From assembly GCA_963780635.1 (NCBI GenBank), contig CAWACW010000015.1, forward strand, positions 372,001 through 436,000: a stretch of 64,000 bases of DNA. Direction: 5' to 3'. Position 1 is the first letter of the stretch, and each line of letters opens with the position of its first letter. Source of the stretch: DATEPR01 sp963780635. Lineage in GTDB: Bacteria; Actinomycetota; Actinomycetes; Mycobacteriales; Pseudonocardiaceae. Under the pieces are notes generated by a model. The model had not been told where the DNA came from and searched no databases. It saw only the letters and a list, made by a program, of their open reading frames with translations. This document shows, in pieces, positions 60,800 to 64,000 of this stretch. Position numbers and translations under genes: made by a program.

Positions 60800-61597
60800 T
60801 CACGACGACAGGTCCGTCAACCGGGCAGGCCACTGCGCGAGCACCGTGACCGTGCCGGGTGCGACCTCGGTGAATCCGGCGTCGCGGACCGCGACGACCC
60901 GGCGTTCCTGCCACGCCTGCCACGGCTGAGCGCCCGGGTCCAGCGCCGCCCACTGCTCGCGGGTCGCCGTGCGGACGCGGCACCGGCAGTCCGCGGCCGC
61001 CCACTCGGTGACCTCGGCGGCCCGGTCCGCGGTCGTCATGAGCGCGGCCAGCAGCATCGTGCCGTGCCCGACCTGGGCGGCGGCCTTGCCTGCCGTCATC
61101 GCCACCGTCGGGTTCAGCCACAGCACCGGCAGGCCCGGCTCGGGCGGCCCCGGCTGGTCGGCGGGCAGTTCGCTGCCGGAGATCTGCAGCCTGCTGACCT
61201 CCTTGGGCAGGTCCACGACCCTGCCCGGCACCAGCGCCCTGACCTCGGCGTTCCCCACCCGCACCGTGCGGCCGGGCAGTTCGGCGACCGCCGCCCAGTG
61301 CGCGCCACGCGCCCGCCGAGCCACCTTGCGGATGTGCGCGGTCGTCCACGCCAGCAGGTCGTCGTGCCACTCGCCGCCCGGTTCGGCCATCGGATCCAGA
61401 CACACCGCTACGGCGGCAGCCGCTGCGGCCTCCAACAGCGCTGTGCGCGCCGGTGGTGTCGACCGCTCGATGCGCAGGACCACGGGCATCGCGCGGACCT
61501 CGGCCGGATCCTCGATCGCGTCCGCGACGGTCTCGGCGGCAGGCAGCGCGAGCCAGTCGGCATAGCGCGCGACCAGCGGGTCCAGTACTCCGGTCAC
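60800..61597 (-). CDS. Peptidyl-tRNA hydrolase, PTH2 family
   Basis: A 265-residue protein. The C-terminal domain has the PTH2 core: LNPTVAMTAGKAAAQVGHGTMLLAAL, with GKAAAQVGHG the signature loop, then WAALDPGAQPWQAWQERRVVAVRDAGFTEVAPGTVTVLA. The N-terminal 130 residues are an actinobacterial extension of helices. PTH2 enzymes release peptides from peptidyl-tRNA. The GTG start overlaps the serB stop (GTGA at 61597-61594), so the two form an operon. Confidence 0.85.
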   Translation of the reverse strand: MTGVLDPLVARYADWLALPAAETVADAIEDPAEVRAMPVVLRIERSTPPARTALLEAAAAAAVAVCLDPMAEPGGEWHDDLLAWTTAHIRKVARRARGAHWAAVAELPGRTVRVGNAEVRALVPGRVVDLPKEVSRLQISGSELPADQPGPPEPGLPVLWLNPTVAMTAGKAAAQVGHGTMLLAALMTTADRAAEVTEWAAADCRCRVRTATREQWAALDPGAQPWQAWQERRVVAVRDAGFTEVAPGTVTVLAQWPARLTDLSS

Positions 61598-62823
61598 AGC
61601 CGCGTCGGTTCGAGTCCGTCGGCGATGTCAGCCGCTTCCACCTCGGCCCTGGTCACGCCGAGCACGAACAGCACCGCGTCCAGGAACGGGTAGGACAACG
61701 CGGTGTCCGCGACCTCGCGCAGCGCGGGTTTGGCGTTGAACGCCACACCGAGTCCGGCCGCGGAGATCATGTCGATGTCGTTCGCACCGTCGCCGATCGC
61801 CACGCACTGGGCCAGCGGCACACCGGCCTCGGCGGCGAACCGGCGTAGCGCCTCCGCCTTGGCGGCCCGGTCCACGATCGGGCCGGTGACCCGGCCGGTC
61901 AGCTTGCCGTCCACCACTTCCAGGTCGTTCGCGGCGGCGAAGTCGAGACCCAGCTCGTCCACCAGCCGCTGGATGACCGGGGTGAACCCGCCGGACACCA
62001 CCCCGCAGCGGAACCCGAGCCGCTTGAGCGTGCGGATCGTGGTGCGGGCGCCGGACATCAACTGCAGCTCGGCCGATACGTCCGTGAGCACCGACTCGGG
62101 CAGCCCGGCCAGGGTCGCGACCCGCCGGTGCAGCGACTCGGTGAAGTCCAGTTCGCCTCGCATCGCGGCCTCGGTGATCTCGCGCACCTCGGCCTGCCTG
62201 CCCGCACGTTCGGCGAGCATCTCGATGACCTCACCGCGGATCAGGGTGGAGTCCACGTCGAAGACCACGAGCCGCTTGGCCCGCCGCGCCAGGCCGGCCC
62301 GCTCGAATGCGATGTCCAGACCGTCGGAGGCCGCCACCTCGGCCAGCGCGGCCCGCAGCTCGGCGTCCGAGCTGCGCGTGTCGGTCGGCACGGAAACGCG
62401 CAGTTCCAGGCCGGTGACCGGGTAGTCGGCGACGCGGGAGATCGCGTCGATGTTGACCTCCAGCGACGCGAGCCGCCGCGCGACCTCGGAGAAACCGCGG
62501 GCGGTGATCGGCCTGCCGAGTACCACGAGCACGTGCGTCGAGCTGCCGCGCACCAGGCCACCGGAGTCGGCGCCGACCTCGACGTCGACGTGCATGCCGA
62601 CGCTCGCCATCGCCTGCTCGACGACCTCCTGCACGCCCTCGGGGTCGTGGAAGACGTCCACCAGGACACCCAGCACGAGCTGCCCCCGGATGACCACCTG
62701 CTCCACGTCCAACAGGTGCACGCCCCGCCGGGACAGCACCGCGAACAGCACCGAGGACACGCCCGGCTTGTCCGGTCCGGTGACGGTGATCAGTACCGGC
62801 GTCCCGGCTTCCTCGCTGGTCAT
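61594..62823 (-). CDS. serB: Phosphoserine phosphatase with N-terminal ACT domains
   Basis: A 409-residue HAD enzyme. N-terminal ACT region (VLITVTGPDKPGVSSVLFAVLSRRGVHLLDVEQVVIRGQLVLGVLV) is followed by a second ACT-like segment. The HAD domain has VVFDVDSTLIRGEVIEMLA (DxDxT) and RCGVVSGGFTPVIQRL, then KAEALRRFAAEAGVP and AIGDGANDIDMISAAGLGVAFNAKP. It makes serine from phosphoserine and may sense serine through ACT. Start ATG 62823 is fixed by AGGAGG four bases upstream. Confidence 0.95.
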   Translation of the reverse strand: MTSEEAGTPVLITVTGPDKPGVSSVLFAVLSRRGVHLLDVEQVVIRGQLVLGVLVDVFHDPEGVQEVVEQAMASVGMHVDVEVGADSGGLVRGSSTHVLVVLGRPITARGFSEVARRLASLEVNIDAISRVADYPVTGLELRVSVPTDTRSSDAELRAALAEVAASDGLDIAFERAGLARRAKRLVVFDVDSTLIRGEVIEMLAERAGRQAEVREITEAAMRGELDFTESLHRRVATLAGLPESVLTDVSAELQLMSGARTTIRTLKRLGFRCGVVSGGFTPVIQRLVDELGLDFAAANDLEVVDGKLTGRVTGPIVDRAAKAEALRRFAAEAGVPLAQCVAIGDGANDIDMISAAGLGVAFNAKPALREVADTALSYPFLDAVLFVLGVTRAEVEAADIADGLEPTRL

Positions 62824-62840
62824 GGCCCCTCCTGGCATGA

Positions 62841-62879
62841 GCGAGCCCCGGGCCGCCGATGGCGGTCTCCGGGGCTCGC
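62841..62879 (-). terminator. Hairpin between ctaD and serB
   Basis: An 11-bp stem (62841-62851 with 62869-62879) encloses a smaller inner stem; it lies 30 bp downstream of the ctaD stop and 18 bp upstream of the serB start. No clear T tract follows on the minus strand. It probably ends ctaD transcription or protects its 3' end. Confidence 0.6.
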
Positions 62880-62908
62880 GCGTCCTGGACAACGAAGGTG
62901 GTCGTGGG

Positions 62909-64000
62909 TCAGGCTTGCCCGCTGCTGTCTCCCGCGGACTGACCTGCTCCCACCGGTTCCTTGTGCCGGCGGCCCACTTCTGCTTCCAGCCGCATGCGTT
63001 CCACCATGTGTGGGTAGTGCAGCTCGAAGGCGGGCCGCTCGGAACGGATCCGGGGCAGCTCGGTGAAGTTGTGCCGCGGCGGCGGGCAGGAGGTGGCCCA
63101 CTCCAGGGAGTTGCCGTAGCCCCACGGGTCGTCCACCTCGACGACCTCGCCGTAGCGGTAGGACTTGAACACGTTGTAGACGAACGGCAGTACCGACGCG
63201 CCGAGCACGTAGGAGCCGATCGTGGAGATCGTGTTCAGCGTGGTGAACCCGTCGGAGGGCAGGTAGTCGGCATAGCGGCGGGGCATGCCCTCCGCGCCGA
63301 GCCAGTGCTGGACCAGGAACGTCAGGTGGAACCCGATGAACGTGGTCCAGAAGTGCAGCTTGCCCAATGGCTCGTTCATCATGCGGCCGGTCATCTTCGG
63401 GAACCAGAAGTAGATGCCGGCATAGGTGGCGAACACGATCGTGCCGAACAGCACGTAGTGGAAGTGCGCCACCACGAAGTAGGTGTCCGAGACGTGGAAG
63501 TCGATCGCCGGTGCCGCGAGCAGCACACCGGTCAGGCCACCGAACAGGAACGTGACGAGGAAGCCGACGCTGAACAGCATCGGTGTCTCGAACGTCAGCT
63601 GGCCCTTCCACATCGTGCCGATCCAGTTGAAGAACTTCACACCGGTCGGCACCGCGATCAGGAAGGTCATGAACGAGAAGAACGGCAGCAGCACGGCGCC
63701 GGTGGCGTACATGTGGTGCGCCCACACGGTGACCGACAGGGCCGCGATGGACAGCGTCGCGTAGATCAGGCCGCGATAGCCGAACAGTGGCTTGCGGGAG
63801 AACACCGGGAAGATCTCCGAGACGATGCCGAAGAACGGCAACGCGACGATGTAGACCTCTGGATGGCCGAAGAACCAGAACAGGTGCTGCCACAGGATGA
63901 CCCCGCCGTTGGCCGGGTCGAAGATGTGGGCACCCAGGTGCCGGTCGGCCTCCAGGCCCAGCAGCGCCGCGGTCAGGATCGGGAACGCCAGCAGGATCAG
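62909..64000 (-). CDS. ctaD: Cytochrome c oxidase subunit I, C-terminal part (cut by window edge)
   Basis: The frame is open to the window end, giving 363 residues of the haem-copper oxidase subunit I. Visible landmarks are the Cu-B/Tyr helix WQHLFWFFGHPEVYIV (cross-linked His-Tyr), the second His pair WAHHMYATG, the K-channel region and the two haem-ligand His residues in FVVAHFHYVLFG. The tail is cytoplasmic and charged. It reduces O2 to water as part of the aa3 branch. The start lies beyond 64000. Confidence 0.96.
   Translation of the reverse strand: MILLAFPILTAALLGLEADRHLGAHIFDPANGGVILWQHLFWFFGHPEVYIVALPFFGIVSEIFPVFSRKPLFGYRGLIYATLSIAALSVTVWAHHMYATGAVLLPFFSFMTFLIAVPTGVKFFNWIGTMWKGQLTFETPMLFSVGFLVTFLFGGLTGVLLAAPAIDFHVSDTYFVVAHFHYVLFGTIVFATYAGIYFWFPKMTGRMMNEPLGKLHFWTTFIGFHLTFLVQHWLGAEGMPRRYADYLPSDGFTTLNTISTIGSYVLGASVLPFVYNVFKSYRYGEVVEVDDPWGYGNSLEWATSCPPPRHNFTELPRIRSERPAFELHYPHMVERMRLEAEVGRRHKEPVGAGQSAGDSSGQA

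Overview
The window reads as a chromosomal segment of a high-GC actinomycete, most likely a member of the Pseudonocardiaceae. The evidence is strong G/C third-position bias, GTG/TTG starts, an Lsr2 nucleoid protein, an MptB-type lipoglycan mannosyltransferase, LytR-CpsA-Psr, DUF6292 and S-adenosyl methyltransferase (DUF574) proteins. It also has a block with the same gene order as the Mycobacterium tuberculosis Rv1329c-Rv1341 region. The genus cannot be fixed from the sequence alone.

Layout. 1-2277: C-terminal part of a secreted subtilisin-like protease with a strong terminator. 2503-3873: flavoprotein disulfide reductase. 3936-10741: a gamma-glutamylation catabolic locus: APC permease, divergent from glutamine-synthetase-like ligase, gamma-glutamyl hydrolase, aldehyde dehydrogenase, SDR and GntR regulator. 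Three copies of one 11-bp word lie between the divergent genes. 10905-22682: cell-envelope and regulatory genes (MptB, Lsr2, a divergent L11 paralogue, LCP protein, XRE regulator, Baeyer-Villiger-type monooxygenase with TetR and MFS exporter, second TetR, DUF3618).

22830-29405 is the accessory part. A class I tRNA with a TAG anticodon is followed by a decayed islet with an unrecognised protein, a DUF262/HNH nuclease-like protein and a truncated SF1 helicase. The islet ends at a degenerate copy of the tRNA 3' end (27340-27376). Next come a winged-helix/MNT nucleotidyltransferase plus HEPN pair behind three evenly spaced ACTATAGT palindromes, and an AbiEi antitoxin gene whose AbiEii toxin gene is reduced to a 36-codon stub. 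These look like toxin-antitoxin and defence remnants.

29526-43507: two fatty-acid desaturases, a cold-shock protein, two adjacent Crp/Fnr regulators, a MazG-like protein, a spermidine-synthase-like protein, GPP34, an aldehyde dehydrogenase, a GMC oxidoreductase and several lineage-specific small proteins. 43726-62823: housekeeping block bcp, rdgB, rph, DUF2231, metallo-beta-lactamase fold hydrolase, rhomboid, tautomerase, SMP-30, cysM-cysO-mec cysteine synthesis, P1 peptidase, DUF2017, clpS, pncB, pncA, an iron-box-preceded DoxX-like gene, GNAT, cysteine hydrolase, dinG, PTH2-type peptidyl-tRNA hydrolase and serB. 62909-64000: 3' end of ctaD.

A recurring oddity is single-base frame breaks in otherwise well-conserved genes (aldehyde dehydrogenase twice, SDR, MNT, GPP34, clpS, pncB, and many in the tRNA islet). 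ClpS and pncB are normally conserved, so part of this is probably indel error in the sequence rather than gene death. The islet is probably truly decayed. Non-coding tandem repeats are also frequent: a roughly 113-bp family at 16.8-17.2 kb, a 14-bp family at 51.9-52.0 kb, a GACC-N7-GGTC family at 57.4-57.8 kb, and 25.5 copies of an 8-bp unit at 60.4-60.6 kb.
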